NCBI GenBank assembly: GCA_040880125.1
Contig: JBBDJB010000012.1
Coordinates: 62,001 to 126,000 of the forward strand
Source: JBBDJB01 sp040880125
Lineage (GTDB): Bacteria; Planctomycetota; Planctomycetia; Pirellulales; JBBDJB01
Direction of reading: 5' to 3'
DNA: 64,000 nt
Of the stretch, positions 36,076 through 43,286 are shown piece after piece. Below the pieces are notes generated by a model, which searched no databases, was not told the DNA's origin, and worked only from the letters and a program-made list of their open reading frames with translations. The translations under genes and the position numbers were made by a program. The stretch's first letter is position 1. Each line of letters begins with the position of its first letter.

Positions 36076-38316
36076 ATGTTTCGATACGACCTCACCGGCC
36101 GGTTAGCGCTGATTTCGCTGCTGGCGGTGCTTCTGGGATGTGGAGGGCAAGTTGAGAACGCGGTCAGCGACGCTACGGCCGCTGCGGCTTCTCCGGCCGG
36201 AGCCGACGAATCTGCCGCGCAGCGCAGTTCCGCCGATCCGCAGCCGCCCACCGGCGATGACACGCCGGCACAACAAGCGGGCACACAAGCAAACACCGCC
36301 ACCGAAGGAGAGTCTGTGGAAGCGCGATCCAACGGCGAAACCTCGGCCACCGCTGCCGATCTGATCCCGCGTCAGGTGCTCTTTGGCAACCCGGACCGGG
36401 CGGCCGCCCGGATCAGTCCCGACGGGACGAAGCTGAGCTTCCTGGCGCCGGTCGAGGGCGTTTTGAACGTCTGGGTCGGTCCGGTGGACGACCCGAGCGC
36501 GGCCAAGCCGGTCACGCAAGACAAGGTCCGTGGCATCCGCAGTTACTTTTGGGCCTACACCGGCAAGCACATTCTGTACACGCAGGACAAAGGCGGCGAT
36601 GAGAATTGGCACGTCTATGCGGTCGACCTGGAGTCTGGCGAGACGAAAGATCTCACGCCGCTGGAAGAGGTGCACGCCACGATCGAAGGCGTGAGCGAGC
36701 GGATTCCCGGCGAGGTGCTCGTGGGGCTGAACAATCGCAATCCGCAGCTTCACGACATCTACAAGGTTGATCTGGCGTCGGGCGAACGAACGCTGCTGGA
36801 GGAGAATCCCGGCTACGCCGGCTACCTGACCGATGACGACCTGGAGATCCGTTTCGCGTTCACGTTTCTGGCCAACGGCGATCAGCAGATCCTCAAGGCG
36901 ACCGAGTCGGGCGAGTGGGAAGACTTTCTGACGATTCCCTCGCTCGATGCGATGACGACCAGCCCGGCCGGCTTCGACAAGACCGGCCAGAGGCTGTACA
37001 TGATCGACAGCCGCGACCGCAACACGGCAGCGCTCTTCTCGCTCGATCTGGAGACCGGCGAGCAGACGCTGATCGCGGAGAATCCGCGGGCGGACGTGGG
37101 CGGCGTGCTCGCACATCCGACCGAGAAGACGATTCAGGCGGTTTCGTTCACCTACGCCCGAAAGGAATGGCAGGTACTCGACGACGCCGTGGCCGAGGAT
37201 ATGCAGTACCTGACCGAGTTGGAAGACGGCGAGTTGCAGATCACCGGACGCACGCTGGACGACGACCTGTGGACCGTGGCGTACATCCTGGACGACGGAC
37301 CGGTGAAGTACTATCTGTATGACCGCTCGGAGAAGAAGGCGCGGTTTCTGTTCACTAATCGCGACGACTTGAACCGCTATCCGCTGGCGAAAATGCACCC
37401 GGAGATCATCAAGTCTCGCGACGGGCTGGACTTGGTGAGCTATGTCACGCTGCCGAAGTCGTCCGATCCGGACGGCGACGCGCGGCCGGGCGAGCCGCTG
37501 CCGATGGTGCTGTACGTGCACGGCGGTCCCTGGTCGCGCAGCGAATGGGGATACAACCCGACGCACCAGTGGCTGGCCAACCGTGGCTATGCCGTGCTGG
37601 ACGTGAACTTCCGCGGCTCGACCGGACTGGGCAAGGACTTTATCAACGCCGCCAATGCCCAGTGGTCGAAGAAGATGCATGACGACCTGCTCGATGCGGT
37701 CTCCTGGGCGGTGGAGCAGAAGATTGCCGACGCGAACAAGGTCGCCATCATGGGCGGCAGCTACGGCGGCTACGCAACGCTGGTGGGGCTGACGTTCACG
37801 CCGGAGGTGTTCGCCTGCGGAGTGGATATCGTGGGGCCCTCGAATCTGGTGACGCTGCTGGAGAACGTGCCTCCCTATTGGATTCCCATCATGCCGGTGA
37901 TGAAGGAACGGGTGGGCGACCACTCGACCGAAGTGGGCCGGGGGCAGTTGCTGGCGATGTCGCCACTGAGCCATGTCGAGCGGATCGAGCGGCCGCTGTT
38001 GATCGGCCAGGGGGCGCACGACCCTCGGGTGAAGCAGGTGGAGTCCGACCAGATCGTCGAGGCGATGAAGGAGAAGGACATCCCGGTGACGTACGTGCTG
38101 TATCCGGACGAGGGGCACGGCTTTGTGCGGCCGCCGAACCGGATGTCGTTCTGGGCGGTCACGGAGGCCTTTCTGACCGAGCACCTGGGCGGGCGATTCG
38201 AGCCGATCGGGGACGACTTCGAGGGTGCTTCGATCACGGTGCCTGCGGGCGCCGAGGGCGTGCCGGGGCTGGGCGCGGCGCTGGAGAACGGGGCCGCCAA
38301 CGAAGGGGGGGAATGA
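36076..38316 (+). CDS. S9 family (prolyl oligopeptidase/acylaminoacyl) peptidase, lipoprotein
   Basis: A 746-aa serine peptidase. The lipobox LLGC (C22) follows a hydrophobic stretch, so it is probably a lipoprotein. After an Ala/Ser/Gln/Thr-rich linker (25-95), a beta-propeller (about 97-440; repeats of RISPDGTKLSFLAP and YAVDLESGETKDL type) gates an alpha/beta hydrolase domain. The catalytic triad is S562 in GGSYGG, D649 in GAHDPRV and H681 in DEGHGF. Family members cleave short peptides. ATG 36076 has GGAGAG upstream; further upstream codons run through a repeat and were rejected. It ends 97 bp before the aromatic leader peptide. Confidence 0.93.
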   Translation: MFRYDLTGRLALISLLAVLLGCGGQVENAVSDATAAAASPAGADESAAQRSSADPQPPTGDDTPAQQAGTQANTATEGESVEARSNGETSATAADLIPRQVLFGNPDRAAARISPDGTKLSFLAPVEGVLNVWVGPVDDPSAAKPVTQDKVRGIRSYFWAYTGKHILYTQDKGGDENWHVYAVDLESGETKDLTPLEEVHATIEGVSERIPGEVLVGLNNRNPQLHDIYKVDLASGERTLLEENPGYAGYLTDDDLEIRFAFTFLANGDQQILKATESGEWEDFLTIPSLDAMTTSPAGFDKTGQRLYMIDSRDRNTAALFSLDLETGEQTLIAENPRADVGGVLAHPTEKTIQAVSFTYARKEWQVLDDAVAEDMQYLTELEDGELQITGRTLDDDLWTVAYILDDGPVKYYLYDRSEKKARFLFTNRDDLNRYPLAKMHPEIIKSRDGLDLVSYVTLPKSSDPDGDARPGEPLPMVLYVHGGPWSRSEWGYNPTHQWLANRGYAVLDVNFRGSTGLGKDFINAANAQWSKKMHDDLLDAVSWAVEQKIADANKVAIMGGSYGGYATLVGLTFTPEVFACGVDIVGPSNLVTLLENVPPYWIPIMPVMKERVGDHSTEVGRGQLLAMSPLSHVERIERPLLIGQGAHDPRVKQVESDQIVEAMKEKDIPVTYVLYPDEGHGFVRPPNRMSFWAVTEAFLTEHLGGRFEPIGDDFEGASITVPAGAEGVPGLGAALENGAANEGGE

Positions 38317-38378
38317 AAAGCAGTACGTTTCCTGTCCGCACAGCAAACCCTGCCGAGCGGAAAATCGGCGCCGAAGCC

Positions 38379-38407
38379 TTGCGTCAACGGCAGCGGCGCA
38401 GCACAAT
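38379..38407 (+). promoter_or_regulatory. Possible promoter for the DAHP synthase leader
   Basis: TTGCGT (38379-38384) and CACAAT (38402-38407), spacer 17 bp. If used, the transcript would start at about 38414, making the leader peptide nearly leaderless. Read-through from the S9 gene is the alternative. Confidence 0.3.
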
Positions 38408-38413
38408 AGGAAT

Positions 38414-38488
38414 ATGTCGCCAACGAGCGTGTACTTCTTCTGGTTTTACTTTAGCCCGCCGTGTCGCGGGGCCGGAGGAGGTGCGTAG
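38414..38488 (+). CDS. Aromatic leader peptide of the DAHP synthase attenuator
   Basis: A 24-aa ORF (MSPTSVYFFWFYFSPP...) in which codons 7-13 (38432-38452) read Tyr-Phe-Phe-Trp-Phe-Tyr-Phe: seven consecutive aromatic residues, all three end products of the shikimate pathway. AGGA lies just upstream of the ATG. It ends at TAG 38486-38488, 28 nt before an intrinsic terminator and 175 nt before DAHP synthase. A ribosome stalled at the aromatic run would expose 38464-38472, which can pair with the terminator's left arm (8 of 9 bases). A ribosome reaching the stop would cover it. This is the layout of translation-coupled attenuation; I see no other role for the peptide. Confidence 0.8.
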   Translation: MSPTSVYFFWFYFSPPCRGAGGGA

Positions 38489-38515
38489 CCTCTGCCAGCG
38501 AGAAATCGCCAGCCC

Positions 38516-38556
38516 AAGCCCCGAGACCGGCAACCGCGGTCCTCGGGGCTTTTTTG
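38516..38556 (+). terminator. Attenuator terminator before DAHP synthase
   Basis: AAGCCCCGAG (38516-38525) pairs with CTCGGGGCTT (38542-38551), extended inward by ACCG / CGGT across a one-base bulge, then a T-run at 38550-38555. An anti-terminator can form between 38464-38472 and 38518-38526. A small GCGA-GAAA-TCGC hairpin (38498-38509) lies just upstream. Confidence 0.85.
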
Positions 38557-38662
38557 TTGCTTCCCCTCGTGGCCGCGGATGCACCTCCGGTGGCCGAATC
38601 GGCGCCTCTCTGGCGGTGATGGTTGTTTGCACACGATTCATTTTCATGCAGGAGATCGTGCC

Positions 38663-39676
38663 GTGATTGTTGTGATGAAACGAGGCGCCCGCGACGATGA
38701 GGTGCAGCACATGGTCGAGCGGATCGAGTCGCTGGGGATGCGGGCCAACGTAATCGTGGGAACCGAGCGGACAGTGATCGCGGCGATCGGGGACGAGCGG
38801 CGGACGCACATGTCATCGCTGGAGAGCGGACCGGGCGTGGCGGCAGTGATGCCGATTCTGGCGCCCTACAAGATGGCCAGCCTGGAGGTGAAGCCGGAGC
38901 GGTCGGTGATTACCGCGGGCAGCCTCTCGGTCGGCGGGGACGCGGTGGGCGTGATCGCCGGGCCTTGTTCGGTCGAAAATGAAGAGCAGATCGTTCATAC
39001 GGCCCGCGAGGTGAAGAAGGCCGGCGCGACGGCCCTTCGTGGTGGAGCGTTCAAGCCGCGGACCAGCCCGTACAGTTTTCAGGGGCTGAAGGAAGACGGG
39101 CTGAAGATGCTCGCCACGGCCCGGCAGGAGACCGGACTGGCGGTGGTGACCGAAGTGGTGGCGCCGGAGGACGTGCCGCTGGTGGCCGAGTACGCCGATG
39201 TGCTGCAGATCGGCGCCCGCAATATGCAGAATTATCGCCTGCTGGAGGCGGTCGGCGGAGCAGGGCGAGCAGTTCTGCTGAAGCGTGGGCCGAGCGCGAC
39301 GCTGGATGAGCTGTTGCTCGCGGCGGAGTACATCCTCAACGGCGGCAATCCGAACGTGATGCTCTGCGAGCGCGGCATCCGCACTTTTGAGGGCCACACG
39401 CGATTCACGCTGCCGCTGGCGACGGTGGCTTACCTGCACCAGAAGACGCACCTGCCGGTGGTGGTCGACCCGAGCCATGGCACGGGGCATACGTACCTCG
39501 TGCCGGATATGGCGCTGGCGAGTATCGCGGCGGGGGCCGATGGGCTCATCATCGAGGTGCATCACGAGCCCGAGTCGGCGATGAGCGACGGCTTTCAATG
39601 CCTGGACTTTTCCCAGTTCGAGGAAATGATGGGACGTTGCCGCAAGGTCGCCGAAGCGGTGGGCCGAACAGTATAG
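38663..39676 (+). CDS. aroF: 3-deoxy-7-phosphoheptulonate (DAHP) synthase, class I-beta
   Basis: A 337-aa enzyme that condenses phosphoenolpyruvate with erythrose 4-phosphate, first step of the shikimate pathway. Residues 1-68 form the ferredoxin-like regulatory domain found in I-beta enzymes, which in other members binds Phe or Tyr for feedback inhibition. The catalytic TIM barrel follows, with GPCSVE (100-105), KPRTSPYSFQG (131-141), a conserved metal-site Cys in GPCS, and DPSHGTG. GTG 38663 is chosen because AGGAG lies 8 bp upstream. The 5' region contains an aromatic leader peptide and terminator, so the gene appears controlled at the transcript as well as the enzyme level. The symbol follows common use for this subgroup. 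Confidence 0.95.
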   Translation: MIVVMKRGARDDEVQHMVERIESLGMRANVIVGTERTVIAAIGDERRTHMSSLESGPGVAAVMPILAPYKMASLEVKPERSVITAGSLSVGGDAVGVIAGPCSVENEEQIVHTAREVKKAGATALRGGAFKPRTSPYSFQGLKEDGLKMLATARQETGLAVVTEVVAPEDVPLVAEYADVLQIGARNMQNYRLLEAVGGAGRAVLLKRGPSATLDELLLAAEYILNGGNPNVMLCERGIRTFEGHTRFTLPLATVAYLHQKTHLPVVVDPSHGTGHTYLVPDMALASIAAGADGLIIEVHHEPESAMSDGFQCLDFSQFEEMMGRCRKVAEAVGRTV

Positions 39677-39823
39677 ATGGCACGGCCGCTGCGGGTAGTT
39701 CGCAAAATCGGCCTGGGCCCCTGATCGAGCGGGTGGGGATGGCAAATACTGCTTTTGGGCGATCGCGGGCGGTTTGCTGGCTCAACGTCTGCTATCAGCC
39801 GCTGGGGCGGGCACGAAGCTGTA

Positions 39824-39852
39824 TTGTGATAACGGGTTGGGTCGCGTAAAAA
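39824..39852 (+). promoter_or_regulatory. Possible promoter for the desaturase gene
   Basis: TTGTGA (39824-39829) and TAAAAA (39847-39852), spacer 17 bp, about 105 bp before the ATG. The 280-bp gap after DAHP synthase holds nothing else I can name. Confidence 0.35.
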
Positions 39853-39956
39853 ATGCGGGGCATCGAGCGAGTCACCACCAGTCGATCCGGAACGGAACGG
39901 CTCCGAGTTGGAAACGACGCCTGCACGCCGCCGTCTGCACAAGGAAGCGTATCTTT

Positions 39957-41024
39957 ATGAAACTGGGAAGTTTGCAGGCGAGTCGCGCCCCGGCCGCGTC
40001 TTTTGGTGCCGGTGAGGGAGCTGCCTCGCCGGACGCCGCGGCCCATGGCTCCGCACGCTCCAGCAAGGATCTGCTGATCGTGAGCCGCCAGTTCGCCAGC
40101 GAGTTCCGCTGGCTAAGTTGGTGGCATCTTTGGTCGTCGCTGTTCCTCTTCGGCGCATTGACAACCGTGGCAGTGCTCGACATTTTCGCCTGGTGGCGCG
40201 TACTGGCGAGTATCCTGGCCGGCCTGCTGCTGGTCCGGCTGTTTATCCTGTTTCACGATTTCCAGCACGGGGCCATCCTGCACGGATCGCCGATCGCCCG
40301 GGTGATCATGCTGATTTACGGACTGGCGACGCTCAATCCGCCAAGTGTCTGGAACCGTTCTCACGGTCACCACCACCAGAACAATGCGAAAGGATTCGAC
40401 TCGAACATCGGTTCGTTTCCGGTGATGACCACCGAAGATTATGCGGCGGCATCCCGATCCGAGCGCTTCTTGTACGCGGTCTCCCGGCATCCGCTGACCA
40501 TGGCGGCAGGTTACCTCACCGTCTTCCTGTACGGAATGTGTGCGCGGCCGCTCCTGCTGTGCCCGAAGCGGCACCTGGACGCGGGCTTTGCCATCCTGCT
40601 GCACGCCGGCATCGGGATCGCACTGGCAGTATGGGAGTTCGATAACCTGCTGCTGGCGATGATTGTACCGATGTGCATAGCCTCTGCGTTTGGTGCTTAC
40701 CTCTTCTACGCCCAGCACAACTTTCCGGCCGTGAAGCTCCGCACCCGCAAGGAGTGGACGTACGTGGAAGCAGCGTTGTCGTCGTCAAGCTTCATCCGCA
40801 TGAGCTGGCTGATGCACTGGTTCACTGGAAACATTGGCTATCACCACGTGCATCACCTGAACGCCCGCATCCCGTTCTATCGCCTGCCCGAAGCGATGGC
40901 CGTGATCCCCGAGCTGCAAACGCCCGGCACGACTTCTCTGCGTCCGCACGACGTGGCGGCTTGCCTTCGCCTGAAACTGTGGGACCCGAAGAAAGATCGC
41001 CTGGTGACGTTCGCCGGCGACTGA
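39957..41024 (+). CDS. Membrane fatty acid desaturase
   Basis: A 355-aa integral-membrane di-iron desaturase. The three histidine boxes are present: HDFQH (100-104), HGHHH (136-140, within a HxxHH-type cluster) and HHVHH (296-300). Hydrophobic segments lie at about 58-100, 112-128, 180-202, 212-250. It introduces a double bond into membrane acyl chains and would need an electron donor that is not encoded nearby. The N-terminal 40 residues are Ala/Gly-rich and cytoplasmic. ATG 39957 has AAGGA about 12 bp upstream. It converges with the zinc-ribbon gene with a 14-bp gap, so the two transcripts overlap at their ends. Confidence 0.92.
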   Translation: MKLGSLQASRAPAASFGAGEGAASPDAAAHGSARSSKDLLIVSRQFASEFRWLSWWHLWSSLFLFGALTTVAVLDIFAWWRVLASILAGLLLVRLFILFHDFQHGAILHGSPIARVIMLIYGLATLNPPSVWNRSHGHHHQNNAKGFDSNIGSFPVMTTEDYAAASRSERFLYAVSRHPLTMAAGYLTVFLYGMCARPLLLCPKRHLDAGFAILLHAGIGIALAVWEFDNLLLAMIVPMCIASAFGAYLFYAQHNFPAVKLRTRKEWTYVEAALSSSSFIRMSWLMHWFTGNIGYHHVHHLNARIPFYRLPEAMAVIPELQTPGTTSLRPHDVAACLRLKLWDPKKDRLVTFAGD

Positions 41025-41038
41025 ACCTGGCTCGGTCG

Positions 41039-43210
41039 CTATCGCCGGACTTGGGCGTTCGCCGCTGATGCCAGCCACAAGGCGACCGCTTCCTGCATCG
41101 GCTGCGTTTGCCGCACGATCAGGCATCCGCTGGGGGCGTCGAAGTGCAGCCGACCGGCCCCGCCCGAGTTGTCCCAGGTGTCGTGGCCGGTGGCCGTCTT
41201 CAACTCCGCGATGAGTCGTTGCGGATCTCGCCCGGCTGCGATCAGCGTGGCCAGTGAGTGGAATTCAATATCGAGCTGGTCCTGGACAGCATCGACCGTG
41301 GCGATTTGCAGCGTGCGGCGGTCGAACACCCGCCAGGAAAGGTCGAGCGGCCCAAGGATGGCGTCGAGCACCTCACCCAGTGGACGATCATGAATTGCGC
41401 AAGACACAAATGTGGTCGGCGCAAAGTCGCGGGTTGCCAGCGCCCGCCAGTCGGCCACGACGGTCAATCCGCTTGTCTTCGCGATTTGATTGAGCACTTC
41501 GACCAGCGGCACCGGCTCGGGAAACATCAACGAAGCCGGCCGCTGAAGCGCGGCGCCAACGGCGGCGCGCTTCGTGTGCAGTTCAAAGCGATCCGCGCCG
41601 AGCCGGCTGCGCCGAGGCAGATCACGAGCGACTCGCAGCTTTTCGATCAGCACCAGAATGTCGTATTGGACGGGCCGCGTTTGAGTGACCGCCAGCGCTT
41701 CGTCCCGGATCTGGATTGTCCCGTCGCCGCCGGCCGACTCCCAAGTGTGCGGCGCGACCAGATCCTGAACAAGCTCGGCCAGCCGGCCGGCAGCCGCCGA
41801 GTCACCCTGCGTGAGATCGTCCGCCCGGAACATAACGTCTTGCAGCGGCACGTCGCGGTCTTCGATCGTGACGACGATTTGATTCTGCCGCACTACGTGC
41901 GTCAGCCCGAGCGGCTGGAGCGCGGCGGTTAGGACCTCCGCCACCGGGGACTCCTCCATGGCCACGCTGCAAGGGACGGTAGGCGCCATGCCGGCCGACT
42001 GCAGCGCCCCCAGGTCGATTGAGATGGGCGTAGAGATGGTGGCGGCAAGCACGTCGACGAGTTCCACTAGCGGAATGTCGGTCGCCTGAATGCTGGGGAC
42101 GATCATCTCCAGCGCGCCCTCGGCGTCGGCGGACATACCCGAGGAGTCGCTCGGCGAGGCGTGTCGCTGGATCACCGGCGGCGGCCCGGCGGGTGCGGCA
42201 TTTTCCAGGTGAAAGTCCAGTTCCGCCACGGCCTTGTCGGCACCGCTGGTTGCGGTACTATTGTCGGCGGCAACTGGGTCCGCCGGCGGCGTATCATCTG
42301 GTGTCGCTGTTTGCGCGGGCGCATCGGCCTGACCCGATGCGGCGACAGGTGCCTCGCTTCTCCGTGGCTGGCCTACATCGGCCGGTGAATCGGCGGACGA
42401 CATGGATTGGTCACGCGGGCCCGCAGAGGTCGTTGCCTGCTCGGCGATCGTGTCCGGTGAATCGGAGCTGGCTTGCGCTTCATCACCGGAAGTGGGCTGG
42501 CCAGCGGGTTCGGCGGAGGCGGTCGGTGCCGCCCGATCGTGGTCGTTCGCCTCGGACTCAAGTAACTCGGGCGAAGAAGACGAATCCGCGGAAGGATCCG
42601 CCTCGCTCGGCAACGCTTCTGGCTCGGACATATCGACAGGATCGTCGGCCGGGAATGGAGCTGAGGCACTCTCCTGTTCAAGCGCCGGCGCGCCGCCGCG
42701 TGCAACCTCGTCCTCGCCGCCTCCGGCAAGCAGAAAACCGAGTGTCAGGGCAACGCCGACCAGTAGCGCTCCGCCGGCGGTCGCCCAAAGGATAGCTTTC
42801 CGCCCGGCCAACTCGGCAGGCGAAGTCCACGCCGAGCGCACCGATTGCACCGGAACATCGCCGGTGATATTGGATCCGCCATCGGGTGCAAGGGAGTCGG
42901 CGGAGGCCGTGCGCGTATCTGCAAGATTCTGCGGAACGCCGTTGTCCGGGTTTGGAGCCGGGTGGGTGACGTTGCCGGGCGGTGTTACCGCGTGCGCGGC
43001 CGATTGGGAAGCAGCTCCTATCGCCGCAGCCGCAGCAGTCGCTTCCTCTTCGCGATGTTCCGTGGTAGTCGACTCAATCCAGCCGGGCGGTGGCACTACC
43101 TGCACCATGCTTTCGCACTTCGGGCAGGCGAGAATCTGCCCGATGGCTTGACGGTTGCGGACCTTCAGCCGGGCCTCGCAGGTCTGGCACGTTATCGAGA
43201 AAAGTTCCAC
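41039..43210 (-). CDS. Zinc-ribbon membrane protein with tandem secretin-like (STN) domains
   Basis: A 723-aa protein. The N-terminus is a zinc ribbon (C8, C11, C29, C32: CQTC...CPKC), followed by a disordered linker, one membrane helix at about residues 140-162 (AILWATAGGALLVGVALTLG), an acidic low-complexity stretch, and two tandem copies of a module. Each module has an STN-like domain (IQATDIPLVELVDVLAATIS; FPEPVPLVEVLNQIAKTSGL) and a second alpha/beta domain (HTWESAGGDGTIQI; DTWDNSGGAGRLHF) that occurs in secretin N-termini. No secretin barrel follows. The start is a GTG, with the longer TTG start at about 43264 less likely since the zinc ribbon begins at once after the GTG. It is downstream of, and co-oriented with, the pseudokinase gene, 76 bp away. 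Confidence 0.75.
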   Translation of the reverse strand: MELFSITCQTCEARLKVRNRQAIGQILACPKCESMVQVVPPPGWIESTTTEHREEEATAAAAAIGAASQSAAHAVTPPGNVTHPAPNPDNGVPQNLADTRTASADSLAPDGGSNITGDVPVQSVRSAWTSPAELAGRKAILWATAGGALLVGVALTLGFLLAGGGEDEVARGGAPALEQESASAPFPADDPVDMSEPEALPSEADPSADSSSSPELLESEANDHDRAAPTASAEPAGQPTSGDEAQASSDSPDTIAEQATTSAGPRDQSMSSADSPADVGQPRRSEAPVAASGQADAPAQTATPDDTPPADPVAADNSTATSGADKAVAELDFHLENAAPAGPPPVIQRHASPSDSSGMSADAEGALEMIVPSIQATDIPLVELVDVLAATISTPISIDLGALQSAGMAPTVPCSVAMEESPVAEVLTAALQPLGLTHVVRQNQIVVTIEDRDVPLQDVMFRADDLTQGDSAAAGRLAELVQDLVAPHTWESAGGDGTIQIRDEALAVTQTRPVQYDILVLIEKLRVARDLPRRSRLGADRFELHTKRAAVGAALQRPASLMFPEPVPLVEVLNQIAKTSGLTVVADWRALATRDFAPTTFVSCAIHDRPLGEVLDAILGPLDLSWRVFDRRTLQIATVDAVQDQLDIEFHSLATLIAAGRDPQRLIAELKTATGHDTWDNSGGAGRLHFDAPSGCLIVRQTQPMQEAVALWLASAANAQVRR

Positions 43211-43286
43211 GTTTGGCCGCACTCGCTGGGGGCGTGTCGCGTCGTCGCCGTCGCTCCGCCGCAAAATTCGACGTTTACCGATCGAT

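Noticed and set aside
36103..38406. 767-codon minus-strand frame
   Set aside because: Shadow of the S9 peptidase; no motif.
38460..38560. Possible 4.5S or other housekeeping RNA before DAHP synthase
   Set aside because: No signature loop of known RNAs; the aromatic leader peptide plus terminator explain the region better.
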